A DNA stretch of 64,000 nucleotides from Prochlorococcus sp. AG-347-L02 (GTDB taxonomy: Bacteria > Cyanobacteriota > Cyanobacteriia > PCC-6307 > Cyanobiaceae), in the NCBI GenBank assembly GCA_003281255.1, contig QCCL01000001.1, positions 186,001 to 250,000 on the forward strand. Direction: 5' to 3'. How positions within the stretch are numbered: position 1 is the first letter of the stretch; every line of letters starts with the position of its first letter. Below are positions 14,754 to 22,325 of the stretch, piece by piece. A program made the translations under genes and the position numbers. A model generated the notes under the pieces. It did not search any database, had not been told where the DNA came from, and saw nothing but the letters and a program-made list of their open reading frames with translations.

Positions 14754-15005
14754 TTAAAGCTGCTGAATTTCTTGAACTAAAAAACCCTTTCCATAGCAAG
14801 AAAGACAAGTTTTAGTCTCATCTAATGAAATTCTTAGAAAACCTGCTCCATTACATCTGAAGCAATTTACTTTAGAAGTTGAGTAGAGTTTTGACTTGAT
14901 TTTAGCAGCACGGTTTAAGTAAGAAACAGTTTCCTTACGACCATTTGCTTGAGCAGCTTTGTTTAAAAGCTTTTTGTAGTTGACTTTGAGTTCTTGGGTA
15001 TTCAT
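14754..15005 (-). CDS. Small DnaJ-type zinc-finger protein
   Basis: 83 residues. After a basic helical N-terminal half the protein has two CxxCxGxG repeats (CFRCNGAG and CLSCYGKG) separated by 12 residues. This is the arrangement in the DnaJ zinc domain and in small thiol-redox proteins such as BSD2 relatives. There is no J-domain. A role in folding or assembly of a photosynthetic or carboxysome component is possible but unproven. Confidence 0.7.
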   Translation of the reverse strand: MNTQELKVNYKKLLNKAAQANGRKETVSYLNRAAKIKSKLYSTSKVNCFRCNGAGFLRISLDETKTCLSCYGKGFLVQEIQQL

Positions 15006-15079
15006 CTTTTAACTGGAACAAGTTTTCAAATATAGGTAAAGGAAAGCAATAAATAATTAAAATAAGCCCTATGAATTTA

Positions 15080-15142
15080 CCGTTTATATTTCTAATCTGA
15101 TCTCGTATCGAGATTAGGTTAATATAACGGATATTTTTTTTT
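15080..15142 (+). terminator. Large two-part hairpin with U-tract
   Basis: Outer arms CCGTTTATATT (15080-15090) and AATATAACGG (15121-15130) pair with one bulge. Inner arms CTAATCT (15092-15098) and AGATTAG (15111-15117) are perfect. Nine T follow at 15134-15142. No plus-strand gene precedes it, so it may be the 3' end of a small RNA. Confidence 0.5.
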
Positions 15143-15489
15143 AATGTTTACAGTAGGGGTAATATTTTTTTATTTTTAATAGAAAATTTATATTTAATGA
15201 ACTAATTTTGAATCTTTAAAAATAGATTAATTGTTTTATTTAAGTAGAACAAATTTCAAATTAAAGAGATTTATTGAAAATATAATTTTGGTAAATCCAG
15301 AAGACTATCCAGCCTTTTTTAAATTTCTAACTAAAAAATCATTTTCGTTAGTAAGTAAATCAAACTTCGATTTCTTGAGTTTTTTTTTATTTCAGTGGTC
15401 GAATTTCTTTTTATTTTGTTGGTATTCATAAATTTAAAAACCTATCTTAAAAAAATGACTTTAAAATCCTACTGATCCTCAAAACAAAT

Positions 15490-15600
15490 TGTGGATATAT
15501 TTTTTTAAAAAGAGAAAATATTTTATTATGCACATAGATGATTTAATTTAATCAACATATTGTGGAAAACCCTGTTGAAAAACACTAAAAAAGTGGATAA
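15490..15600. promoter_or_regulatory. Cluster of DnaA-box-like words
   Basis: TGTGGATAT (15490), TGTGGAAAA (15561), TGTTGAAAA (15573) and AGTGGATAA (15592) match the DnaA box TGTGNAWAA at 8, 9, 8 and 8 of 9 positions, all in one orientation. The second is the exact complement of TTTTCCACA, a common cyanobacterial box. No replication gene is adjacent. Confidence 0.35.
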
Positions 15601-15901
15601 CTCTCGGGGAGCATGTTCAAAACAAGCTTTTCTGAAATAATTTTTAAGTATTAATACTTCATCAAGAATAGTTTAAATATAGTTTAATATAAACCATAAT
15701 CTATTGTTATGACTGCGGGATCATTACTTTTATATTTATAAAAAGGCTTTTATCTAGAAACTAGTGTTGAGAAAAAATTAAAAAATTTATTTTTGAATGA
15801 TGTATCAAATTGACAAATAAAGTTAAGAAAAATAAAAGGAAACTTGAATTTTTGAAAATTTGTCTCATCTGTTTAAATTAAGTCTTGATTCGGTTTTCTC
15901 T

Positions 15902-15961
15902 ATGGCAACAATTCCCAAACTGAAGATTAATCAAATAGGTTTGAATGAATTAGATATTTAA
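15902..15961 (+). CDS. Possible 19-residue leader ORF
   Basis: ATG at 15902 opens MATIPKLKINQIGLNELDI, ending one base before the ATG of the 78-residue gene. The tight junction suggests translational coupling, but no ribosome binding site is visible. Weak. Confidence 0.25.
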   Translation: MATIPKLKINQIGLNELDI

Positions 15962-15962
15962 A

Positions 15963-16199
15963 ATGACAGAAGAAAAAAAGGATTCTAAAAAATGTTCTGG
16001 GAAGAAAAGCATTATGTTTACCTATGGTTTTATACAACTTGGTTCTAGTTTCGTATCTGCAATAGCTTTAGCTGCTATTGCTTTTGGATTCTGTTCAGTA
16101 AAAAAAGAGTCTAAACTTTTTAATAAATGTGTTGATGAAATTATTGAAGATGGTGGTACTAATTCAGAGGCGGTAAGGTATTGCAATGGAGGCAATTAA
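15963..16199 (+). CDS. Hypothetical 78-residue membrane protein with Cys-rich end
   Basis: A basic start (EEKKDSKKCSGKK) is followed by a helix (SSFVSAIALAAIAFGFC), then SVKKESKLFNKCVDEI and a terminal YCNGGN. The single-helix, K-x-C and C-x-GG plan resembles the genes at 8275 and 36259. The stop lies 14 nt inside the next gene. Function unknown. Confidence 0.6.
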   Translation: MTEEKKDSKKCSGKKSIMFTYGFIQLGSSFVSAIALAAIAFGFCSVKKESKLFNKCVDEIIEDGGTNSEAVRYCNGGN

Positions 16200-16464
16200 A
16201 AGTCTCTCGCAGAAACATTTAATGGATTCAACAAGTGGTTTGATTATTGACTCCTTAAAAGAGGAGCCAATTGGAGAAACTGATCATTTTATTTGGTTCA
16301 TAACAGATATTGGTATTGCAGCCCTATTTAAAAGAAATCAAAACTATGAAATTTATAGTTTAAATGTCGAAATTGAGGCTAATAAAATTGGTTTGGATAT
16401 AACTAAAGAGGAAAAAGAGTATCTCAAAATAAAAGAGAAACAACTTTTCTTATTTTATTCATAA
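16186..16464 (+). CDS. Hypothetical 92-residue protein
   Basis: It overlaps the previous gene by 14 nt. A soluble, acidic product with a GETDHFIWFITDIGIAALFK centre and a charged C-terminal helix (KEEKEYLKIKEKQ). Not recognised. Confidence 0.5.
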   Translation: MEAIKSLSQKHLMDSTSGLIIDSLKEEPIGETDHFIWFITDIGIAALFKRNQNYEIYSLNVEIEANKIGLDITKEEKEYLKIKEKQLFLFYS

Positions 16465-16483
16465 GTTTAGATCTTTTTTCTAT

Positions 16484-16675
16484 TTAATAAGATGGCTCAA
16501 GGTTTAGGGCCGGCTCCATAATATTGTTTTCGCTTATTAATTCGTATGTGAGTTCTTTATTTAAAGCATTTATATAGGATGTATAAAGTTTCCCCCAAAC
16601 AAATTCGAATTCATCTTTACTTAAATTCTTGAAAAGAATTTCTCCTTTGAAGTAAATGTGATAAGAATCACTCAT
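16484..16675 (-). CDS. Hypothetical 63-residue protein
   Basis: A small soluble product starting MSDSYHIYFKGEILFKNLS, with KDEFEFVWGKLYT. This N-terminus resembles a conserved picocyanobacterial hypothetical family as I recall it. No function known. Confidence 0.55.
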   Translation of the reverse strand: MSDSYHIYFKGEILFKNLSKDEFEFVWGKLYTSYINALNKELTYELISENNIMEPALNLEPSY

Positions 16676-16773
16676 AGTGGAAAATAAATCTTACCCTTTT
16701 TAACGCAGTGAAATATGTATGAAGTATTAGGTGCTACTAAAAAGAAATTTATATTTAGAAGTTAGAAATACTT

Positions 16774-17085
16774 TTAGACTATCCGTGTATTCATTTTTTG
16801 TTTTTTAAATAATCCGACTGTCTCATCAAGATCCATACACGGCTGAATACTTATATCCATTAACCTTCTCCAGGGATGCCATTGCTTCCAAATTGTCTCA
16901 AGAGAATCTGCACTCACTACTGAATGTCCAATCCCATTTTGAACCATAAAAATCCAAGAATGAACCTCATAGTTTTCAGGTCGATTTTGGGGACCACCTG
17001 ATTCGTACCAATTTATTAGCATTTCTGCCCCTTCTTCTTGATCCTCGCCATCTGTAAATTCGTAGGAAATCAAATACCTTTGCAT
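16774..17085 (-). CDS. DUF3303-like protein
   Basis: 103 residues with a ferredoxin-like DUF3303 pattern: RYLISYEFTDG strand, NWYESGGPQNRPENYEVHSW, NGIGHSVVSADSLETIWKQW and a last strand ISIQPCMDLDE. The family is a small dimeric alpha-beta fold of unknown function, common in marine cyanobacteria. Confidence 0.65.
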   Translation of the reverse strand: MQRYLISYEFTDGEDQEEGAEMLINWYESGGPQNRPENYEVHSWIFMVQNGIGHSVVSADSLETIWKQWHPWRRLMDISIQPCMDLDETVGLFKKQKMNTRIV

Positions 17086-17366
17086 ATAGATTATTTTTAA
17101 AATCTCTAAACTATCTTAACTCTAGATTTAGATATTGCCTCCCAATTTAATTAATGCTATGAAGTTTATAGAAGTAATTGTTTTAAATGTCAGAAAGATT
17201 TGGGAAAATTAAAAAGAATATTTTGAATAATTTATCTTTTGTAAATAAAACAATCTTGAAGTATTTTCAAAACCATGATCTGTTCGTATAGCTCCAGTTA
17301 ACAGAGAAATTTGATACTTTTTAAAACACAATTAATTAGTTAATATGTTTATACTTAATAATTTTA

Positions 17367-17753
17367 ATGAAAAATAAAAAGGATAATCGTGATCCAATTG
17401 ATAATTTAGAATATGAAAAAGTTCTAGAAGAAGAAATAATTAATTCATACGAAAGTAAATTTCAGAAAGATACTAAAGAAAATAGTAAAAAGAATAGATT
17501 TTACAGACTTAAAAGAACTCCATTAGAAATACTAAATAGGTCATTTTTCTTTTTCTTTATTGGAAGTTTTCTTTTCTCTTTGTTCTTAGCTTATTCAGAA
17601 AGTAAGTTGTGGTTCATCCTTTATGTAATAAGTGCATTGTCTTGTGTTTTTTATACTCCTAATAGAAAAGCACTTAAAGAATTAATAGCAGCTTGGCCAA
17701 ATATAGAGGATCTCATTAAAGGGAGGAGTATGTGGAGAAAAGGCAAGAAATAG
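17367..17753 (+). CDS. Hypothetical 128-residue two-helix membrane protein
   Basis: A long charged N-terminus (DNLEYEKVLEEEIINSYESK) precedes two adjacent helices (SFFFFFIGSFLFSLFLAYS and LWFILYVISALSCVFYTP) and a basic C-terminus (GRSMWRKGKK). Two very small ORFs follow in the same direction. Function unknown. Confidence 0.65.
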   Translation: MKNKKDNRDPIDNLEYEKVLEEEIINSYESKFQKDTKENSKKNRFYRLKRTPLEILNRSFFFFFIGSFLFSLFLAYSESKLWFILYVISALSCVFYTPNRKALKELIAAWPNIEDLIKGRSMWRKGKK

Positions 17754-17756
17754 ATT

Positions 17757-17849
17757 ATGAAACCGTTAAGTTCATTTAAAAAATGGTTATTAAATATCCT
17801 TGTGCCATACATAGAGGGCACCAACAAGAAAAAAGAGGATAAAAAATGA
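17757..17849 (+). CDS. Small 30-residue basic protein
   Basis: It starts 3 bp after the preceding stop. MKPLSSFKKWLLNILVPYI could be an amphipathic helix; the tail is lysine-rich. The stop overlaps the next start (ATGA). Confidence 0.4.
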   Translation: MKPLSSFKKWLLNILVPYIEGTNKKKEDKK

Positions 17850-17983
17850 GTTTAATAAAGGTTGGAATTATTGTTGAAATTTTTTTGTTTGTGGGAGTTT
17901 TTTTATGGGTTAGGAAACTCAATAGTAAACAAAGTAGGCAACCATCTTTATCAAAAAAAACAATAAAAAATCTCAAATTTTAG
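17846..17983 (+). CDS. Small 45-residue single-helix membrane protein
   Basis: An ATGA overlap with the previous gene. One helix (VGIIVEIFLFVGVFLWV) is followed by a basic tail (RKLNSKQSRQPSLSKKT). Function unknown. Confidence 0.45.
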   Translation: MSLIKVGIIVEIFLFVGVFLWVRKLNSKQSRQPSLSKKTIKNLKF

Positions 17984-18103
17984 AATTTTGATCACAAAAT
18001 AAGGAATCTTTATAAAGAGATTAAATTTATGAGAAAATTCTTTATTTTTTTCTCTCACTTTGTATGTGAAATCGGTTAGAACATCTATATTGTTTTTAAA
18101 AAT

Positions 18104-18457
18104 ATGGTTTCCTCCATTCAAGGTCTTGCTCCAATAACTAATCCATTAAATAGTGTCTTAATAGAAAAGAAACTAATAAATGTTGATCAAAAGTTTATTC
18201 AACTTGTTTCTCTGGCAGAAGGTTTACCTCGTACAGAAGTTATTGAAAGTGGAAGGAATTATTGGAGAGGTGTTTGTAGAAGCTTGATTTTTAGATTTCC
18301 TGATGATCTTGAAATTTTAAAGCTTGATGTAAGAAGTTATGTAGATAGATCAAAAGGAATTATTCAGATAAGATCTGCAGCAAGATTAGGGCAATCAGAT
18401 TTAGGCGTTAATCTAAGAAGAGTGGAATACTTGTTTAATCAATTAGAAAAATTTTAA
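18104..18457 (+). CDS. DUF1499 family protein
   Basis: 117 residues. The FRFPDDLEILKLDVRSYVDR block, the signature IIQIRSAARLGQSDLGVN and RRVEYLFNQL are characteristic of DUF1499. The family is widespread in cyanobacteria and proteobacteria, often periplasmic or lipoprotein, with unknown function. No signal peptide is evident here. Confidence 0.85.
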   Translation: MVSSIQGLAPITNPLNSVLIEKKLINVDQKFIQLVSLAEGLPRTEVIESGRNYWRGVCRSLIFRFPDDLEILKLDVRSYVDRSKGIIQIRSAARLGQSDLGVNLRRVEYLFNQLEKF

Positions 18458-18534
18458 TTAATCTATTTTTTATAAATTTAAGGTTCTTTTTACTAAATAG
18501 GTGTGCTTTAATTCATAAGAATATTTGAAATGCC

Positions 18535-18666
18535 ATGTTAAAGATAATCTTAGTTGGAATTATTGTCGCGCTTGTATATTCACAACCTGACCTTCGTCTT
18601 ACGGTCGCTGATTGGTTAAAAGCAGCTTCTGATTTTCTTATTGAATCAGTACAAGTAAAACCTTGA
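18535..18666 (+). CDS. Small 43-residue membrane protein
   Basis: A hydrophobic start (MLKIILVGIIVALVYSQPDL) is followed by an amphipathic stretch (RLTVADWLKAASDFLIES). It looks like a single-pass subunit of a photosynthetic or NDH-1 complex, but no named subunit can be assigned. Confidence 0.5.
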   Translation: MLKIILVGIIVALVYSQPDLRLTVADWLKAASDFLIESVQVKP

Positions 18667-18849
18667 ATTAATTTTTAATGAAGCTCTAAATAAGACCTGA
18701 GACAGTAATCATTTCTTTAATGCATAGAGCTACAAAAGTAAATATTATTATCCTGCTTAATATGTATTTCACTTGAACAAATAAATAGTTTTAGGAACAT
18801 AATAGAAAATTTTTTTGAAATTTTTGAATAGTTAACGATAATAAGGGAT

Positions 18850-19905
18850 ATGAAGCTTAGATTATTTGAGTTCTATTTTATTAAAGACTATTTAAGGCCT
18901 TGGTTTGGTCTTATTTATTCTTTATTCTTTCTGTTTTTTTTAGGTGCAATTGGCTATCGAATAACAGAGGGATGGGAATGGAGTGATTGCTTATGGATGG
19001 TTCTGATCACAATAACCACAATTGGTTTTGGAGAAGTTCAACCTTTAAGTCCTGAAGGCAGGATCGTAACTGTTTTAGTAATCGTTGGCGGATTGATCTT
19101 TATTCAATTTACCTTTCAAAAAGCTGTTAGATTATTCGAATCCGGCTATTTTCAAAGAGTAAACGAATTACGTTTCAAAAGACTTCTTAGAAAAATGGAA
19201 AATCATGTTATTTTGTGCGGATATGGAAGGGTAGGACAGGAAATATCTAATCAAATAAAAACACAAAATATTCCAATTATCGTTGTTGAGAGTGATGAAG
19301 ATAGAAAAAAGATTGCTGAAGAAAATGGTTTAGAAGTACTTTGTGCTGACGCCACTCTTGATGAGACGTTAAAACTTGCAGGATTAGAAAAATGTAAAAG
19401 TTTGGTTGTTACTTTGCCTAATGACGCTGCAAATTTATATGTAGTTTTAAGTGCTAAAGGGATAAGAAGCTCTATAAGAGTAATAGCAAGAGCTGGAACT
19501 GAAGAAGCTGCAAGCAAGTTGAGATTGGCTGGGGCAAGTATAGTTGTAAGTCCTTATATTGCAGCAGGAAGAGCAATGGCATCAATGGCTCTAAGACCAA
19601 TCGCCATTGACTTTCTTGATCTGCTCGCAGGAAGTGAATGTGAAATTGAAGAATTTGAATTAAGTAATGATATTAGTCTTTTTGAAACTGCAGAGAAAAG
19701 ATCACTTTCAGAACTTGGGATAGGCAAAAAGAGTGGTGCAAAAATATTAGCCATTAAAGAAAATGAAAAGTTGTTTACTAACCCTGGAGGGAATTTCATA
19801 CTTCAACCAGGTCAGGTATTAATAGCTTTTGGTAGTAAAGAGCAGCTAAATATTTTGAACGGTTTGTTGGGTAATCTTGTTGTGGCAGTAGAGCTATTAA
19901 AATAG
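18850..19905 (+). CDS. Potassium channel protein with RCK (TrkA-N/TrkA-C) domains
   Basis: 351 residues. Two transmembrane helices (about 19-36 and 73-88) flank a pore loop with filter TTIGFGE (residues 56-62), a variant of TTVGYGD. The Rossmann RCK domain begins at VILCGYGRVGQE with an acidic end of strand 2 (VVESDED). The C-terminal TrkA-C domain runs from about 245. This is the MthK/Kch architecture: a ligand-gated K+ channel in the plasma membrane. GF in place of GY, and E for D, are common in this family. Confidence 0.92.
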   Translation: MKLRLFEFYFIKDYLRPWFGLIYSLFFLFFLGAIGYRITEGWEWSDCLWMVLITITTIGFGEVQPLSPEGRIVTVLVIVGGLIFIQFTFQKAVRLFESGYFQRVNELRFKRLLRKMENHVILCGYGRVGQEISNQIKTQNIPIIVVESDEDRKKIAEENGLEVLCADATLDETLKLAGLEKCKSLVVTLPNDAANLYVVLSAKGIRSSIRVIARAGTEEAASKLRLAGASIVVSPYIAAGRAMASMALRPIAIDFLDLLAGSECEIEEFELSNDISLFETAEKRSLSELGIGKKSGAKILAIKENEKLFTNPGGNFILQPGQVLIAFGSKEQLNILNGLLGNLVVAVELLK

Positions 19906-19959
19906 ATAGATCGAGATTAAGAATTAATTGCTACATTGATTTTGGTTGTAATAAATCAA

Positions 19960-20313
19960 ATGAAAATATTTAAATTTCTATTCGCAATTCCTTTAATAAG
20001 TTTAATAATTATTTTTCAAACCTCTCTGCAAAATAGATATCTAATGGCTTCTGATATTAGAGATGGAGAAACAATTTTTAGAAATGTTTGTGCAGGCTGC
20101 CATGTAAGAGGTGGATCAGTCGTTCTTAAAGGATCCAAATCTTTAAAACTTTCCGACCTTGAAAAAAGAGGAATAGCCGATGTAAATTCAATAACAAAAA
20201 TTGCTAATGATGGAATTGGTTTTATGAAAGGTTATAAAAATAAATTGAGGGATGGAGAGGATAAGGTTCTTGCACAATGGATTATTCAAAATGCAGAAAA
20301 GGGTTGGGAATAA
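19960..20313 (+). CDS. petJ: Cytochrome c6
   Basis: 117 residues: a signal peptide (FKFLFAIPLISLIIIFQTSL), the haem-binding CAGCH, and a methionine ligand in GIGFMKGYKNKL. Cytochrome c6 carries electrons from cytochrome b6f to photosystem I or oxidase in the thylakoid lumen. ATG 19960 is chosen because it opens the signal peptide; an in-frame TTG at 19936 only adds residues. The LptA-like gene follows directly after the stop. Confidence 0.85.
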   Translation: MKIFKFLFAIPLISLIIIFQTSLQNRYLMASDIRDGETIFRNVCAGCHVRGGSVVLKGSKSLKLSDLEKRGIADVNSITKIANDGIGFMKGYKNKLRDGEDKVLAQWIIQNAEKGWE

Positions 20314-20682
20314 ATGAAAAGCGTATTTCTTGCTTCGTTTTTATTTTTATTAGCTGAATTTTCTTTTGCTGAGGAATTAACTAATTACACAATTACATCT
20401 GATTCTCAAATAAATACTTTAGAAGGAGATTTAGAGGCTAAGGGAAATGTAGTCATTAAGAGTAACAGTGGTGATTTTGAGGCTTATTCGGACAAGCTTT
20501 CTTTTGACAAGAATGATAAATCTCTAAAACTTATTGGTAATGTATATGTTAAAAATTTAGAGTCTGAAGGAATTGCAATTGAAGAAACATCTGGAGATGA
20601 GTTGACCATATATACTGATTCAGGAATTTTTGAATTCAAATCTCAAAATAAAAAGAGAGTAACAACAAAAATTAAATTCTGA
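20314..20682 (+). CDS. LptA/OstA-like periplasmic protein
   Basis: 122 residues with a signal peptide (VFLASFLFLLAEFSFAEE). The beta-strand repeat typical of the OstA fold follows: ITSDSQINTLEGDLEAKGNV, YSDKLSFDKND, LIGNVYVKN. LptA forms a bridge that carries lipopolysaccharide across the periplasm. The ATPase LptB of the same pathway is at 63136. It begins on the base after the petJ stop, so the two are probably one operon. Confidence 0.75.
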   Translation: MKSVFLASFLFLLAEFSFAEELTNYTITSDSQINTLEGDLEAKGNVVIKSNSGDFEAYSDKLSFDKNDKSLKLIGNVYVKNLESEGIAIEETSGDELTIYTDSGIFEFKSQNKKRVTTKIKF

Positions 20683-20760
20683 ATAAAGAGTCGATATTTA
20701 ATTGAAATTTAAATTGCTAGCTGAGCTAATAAAACAGATATATCAAGAATTATTGATTAT

Positions 20761-20776
20761 ATCAAAATATTTTGAT
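20761..20776. promoter_or_regulatory. 16-bp perfect palindrome, ArsR-type operator candidate
   Basis: ATCAAAATATTTTGAT is fully self-complementary and shares the ATCAAA/TTTGAT halves with the larger operator at 20883-20906. It lies beyond the stop of the GAPDH remnant. Confidence 0.45.
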
Positions 20777-20783
20777 CTATTTC

Positions 20784-20858
20784 TTAATCTTTCCTTTGCC
20801 ACAAGATTCTTAAAGCCAGCCTCCCAATTCGACCAAATCCGTTAATTCCAATTTTCAT
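20784..20858 (-). pseudogene. Remnant of glyceraldehyde-3-phosphate dehydrogenase (24 codons)
   Basis: The frame reads MKIGINGFGRIGRLALRILW then QRKD and a stop. This is the N-terminal NAD-binding strand and GxGRIGR loop of GAPDH. The remaining 300 or so residues are absent. It is divergent from the arsR pseudogene. Elsewhere in bacteria an ArsR-controlled GAPDH acts with ArsJ to make and export 1-arseno-3-phosphoglycerate, so this looks like a lost arsenate-detoxification locus (inference). Confidence 0.7.
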
Positions 20859-20882
20859 GAAACATCTTAAACCTGACTAATT

Positions 20883-20906
20883 ATATATCAAAAATATTTG
20901 ATATAT
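20883..20906. promoter_or_regulatory. ArsR-type operator, 10-bp inverted repeat
   Basis: ATATATCAAA (20883-20892), a 4-nt spacer, and TTTGATATAT (20897-20906) are perfectly symmetrical. The site lies between the divergent gap remnant and arsR pseudogene. ArsR/SmtB regulators use inverted repeats of this length. Another half-site (CTTGATATAT) follows at about 20915. Confidence 0.6.
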
Positions 20907-20973
20907 TAATAACACTTGATATATGAAATTATATTTTTTAGGTTAATATTAAAAAATCAATTATCTCTAGGCC

Positions 20974-21291
20974 TTGTTAGAGCAACTTAAAAAGATTAAT
21001 AGTGCGCAGTTTGTTGGGATAATGGAATCTATTTCTGATCCAATTAGAATAAATATTCTTGAATTAATGATGAATGGAGAGATATGTGTTTGCGACATAG
21101 TAAAATTTACTTGATTGTCCCAATCGAAAATTTCTTATCATATAAAAATTCTTAAAGATTCAGGCCTAATCAGTGACAGACAAGAAGGAAGGTGGGTCTA
21201 CTACAAATTAGATTTAGAAGTATTATCAGATATTCAAGATTGGATGGGTAACTTAATTCAGTCATCCAAGAATAAGAGGAATTGTAAATAA
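20974..21291 (+). pseudogene. arsR: ArsR-family regulator with one in-frame stop
   Basis: Translation from TTG 20974 gives an ArsR HTH regulator: SISDPIRINILELMMNGEIC, the metal-binding ICVCDI motif, then a TGA at 21112-21114, then LSQSKISYHIKILKDSGLIS and QEGRWVYYKLD. The stop falls exactly where family members have a glycine-type codon before LSQS. One base change from GGA to TGA would explain it. The rest of the frame is intact for 105 codons, so the inactivation is recent or a sequencing error. It lies just upstream of pstC. Confidence 0.8.
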
Positions 21292-21371
21292 TCAAATATC
21301 AAAATTTTTTGATTTTTTTGAAAGTCTTTTTGCTCATTTAGTAGTAGATTTATAGAGATATTCTTTTTTTA

Positions 21372-22319
21372 ATGGAAGAGAAATTAACTCTTTTCAAGAA
21401 TCGTAAAAGATTCGGTATCGAAAAAAATATAGATATTATTTTCAAGAATACTGCCCTAGTCTTGTCTAGTTTCGTAGCAATAATACTTTTAGGAATTATT
21501 TTAGTAGTCTTTTTCCAGTCATTTGAATCCTTTTCAAGGTATGGCTTGAAGTTTCTAGTAACCTCTGAATGGAATCCAGTAAAAGATGAATATGGAGCTT
21601 TTACTGCAATATATGGCACATTAGTAACCTCATTTCTTTCGCTATTAATAACTATCCCTCTAGGAGTTGGAACCGCAATATTTATTACCGAAGACTTTGT
21701 CCCGAAAGTTGTTAGAGAAATAATAGGGTCCTTTGTCGAATTATTAGCGGCTATACCCTCAGTTGTATTGGGACTTTGGGCAATATTTGTAATGGAACCT
21801 TTTTTCAGAGTTTTTTTTGTCTTTTTACATAATTTCTTTGGATGGATACCATTATTCAGTACAGAACCAACAGGTAGGAATTCTTTGTTAGCAATATTGA
21901 TTTTAGTAGTAATGCTTTTGCCAATAGTGACCTCCATTGCAAGGGATTCACTTAATCAGGTTCCTAAAAAGCTAAGAAATGCAGCATATGGAATTGGAGC
22001 AAGTAGATGGAAAACAATATTTTCAGTAATCTTGCCAGCAGCGTTATCAGGAATTATGGCAGGAGTTCTATTGGCTTTAGGCAGGGCAATGGGTGAAACA
22101 ATGGCTGTCACGATGATTATTGGTAATTCAAATGCATTTAGTTGGTCTCTATTATCTCCTGGATATACCATTTCATCTATGCTTGCAAACCAGTTTGGTG
22201 AAGCTGATGGAAATCAGGTTTCATCACTTTTTTATGCGGCGTTTGTATTGATGATCCTATCTTTAATAGTCAATATCTTTGCTCAATGGCTAGTTAAGAA
22301 ATTTAGTCTCAAATATTAG
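21372..22319 (+). CDS. pstC: Phosphate ABC transporter permease PstC
   Basis: 315 residues, six hydrophobic segments, with the permease coupling motif in NAAYGIGASRWKTIF and the PstC-typical GRAMGETMAVTMIIGN end. It forms the inner-membrane channel for phosphate with PstA. The pstC, pstA and pstB genes are in order with gaps of 6 bp and 0 bp, so they form one operon. No pstS lies in this window, so the binding protein must be encoded elsewhere. The decayed arsR is 80 bp upstream. Confidence 0.96.
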   Translation: MEEKLTLFKNRKRFGIEKNIDIIFKNTALVLSSFVAIILLGIILVVFFQSFESFSRYGLKFLVTSEWNPVKDEYGAFTAIYGTLVTSFLSLLITIPLGVGTAIFITEDFVPKVVREIIGSFVELLAAIPSVVLGLWAIFVMEPFFRVFFVFLHNFFGWIPLFSTEPTGRNSLLAILILVVMLLPIVTSIARDSLNQVPKKLRNAAYGIGASRWKTIFSVILPAALSGIMAGVLLALGRAMGETMAVTMIIGNSNAFSWSLLSPGYTISSMLANQFGEADGNQVSSLFYAAFVLMILSLIVNIFAQWLVKKFSLKY

Positions 22320-22325
22320 ATAATT

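Larger units (their letters stand above)
15006..15901. other. Long gap: hairpin, DnaA-box-like cluster, no solid gene
   Basis: About 900 bp, unusually long for this compact window. It holds the hairpin at 15080-15142 and four DnaA-box-like words at 15490-15600. An F-rich TTG frame at 15231-15431 is not convincing. The rest is A+T-rich with no further structure noticed. Confidence 0.5.

Noticed and set aside
15231..15431. 66-codon TTG frame in the long gap
   Set aside because: Phenylalanine-rich low-complexity translation, no ribosome binding site, no recognisable domain; typical of chance frames in A+T-rich DNA.
15490..15600. Chromosomal replication origin
   Set aside because: DnaA-box-like words exist but no dnaA, dnaN or other origin-linked gene is nearby, and in related genomes the origin is placed next to dnaN; kept only as a low-interest cluster.
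17187..17291. 34-codon plus-strand frame before the 128-residue gene
   Set aside because: No ribosome binding site, low-complexity lysine/asparagine content and no neighbour coupling.
17776..17976. 66-codon minus-strand frame
   Set aside because: Antisense to two tightly overlapping plus-strand small ORFs with ATGA junctions, which are the better explanation.
21350..21937. 195-codon minus-strand frame
   Set aside because: Antisense to pstC, including part of its start; no motif.
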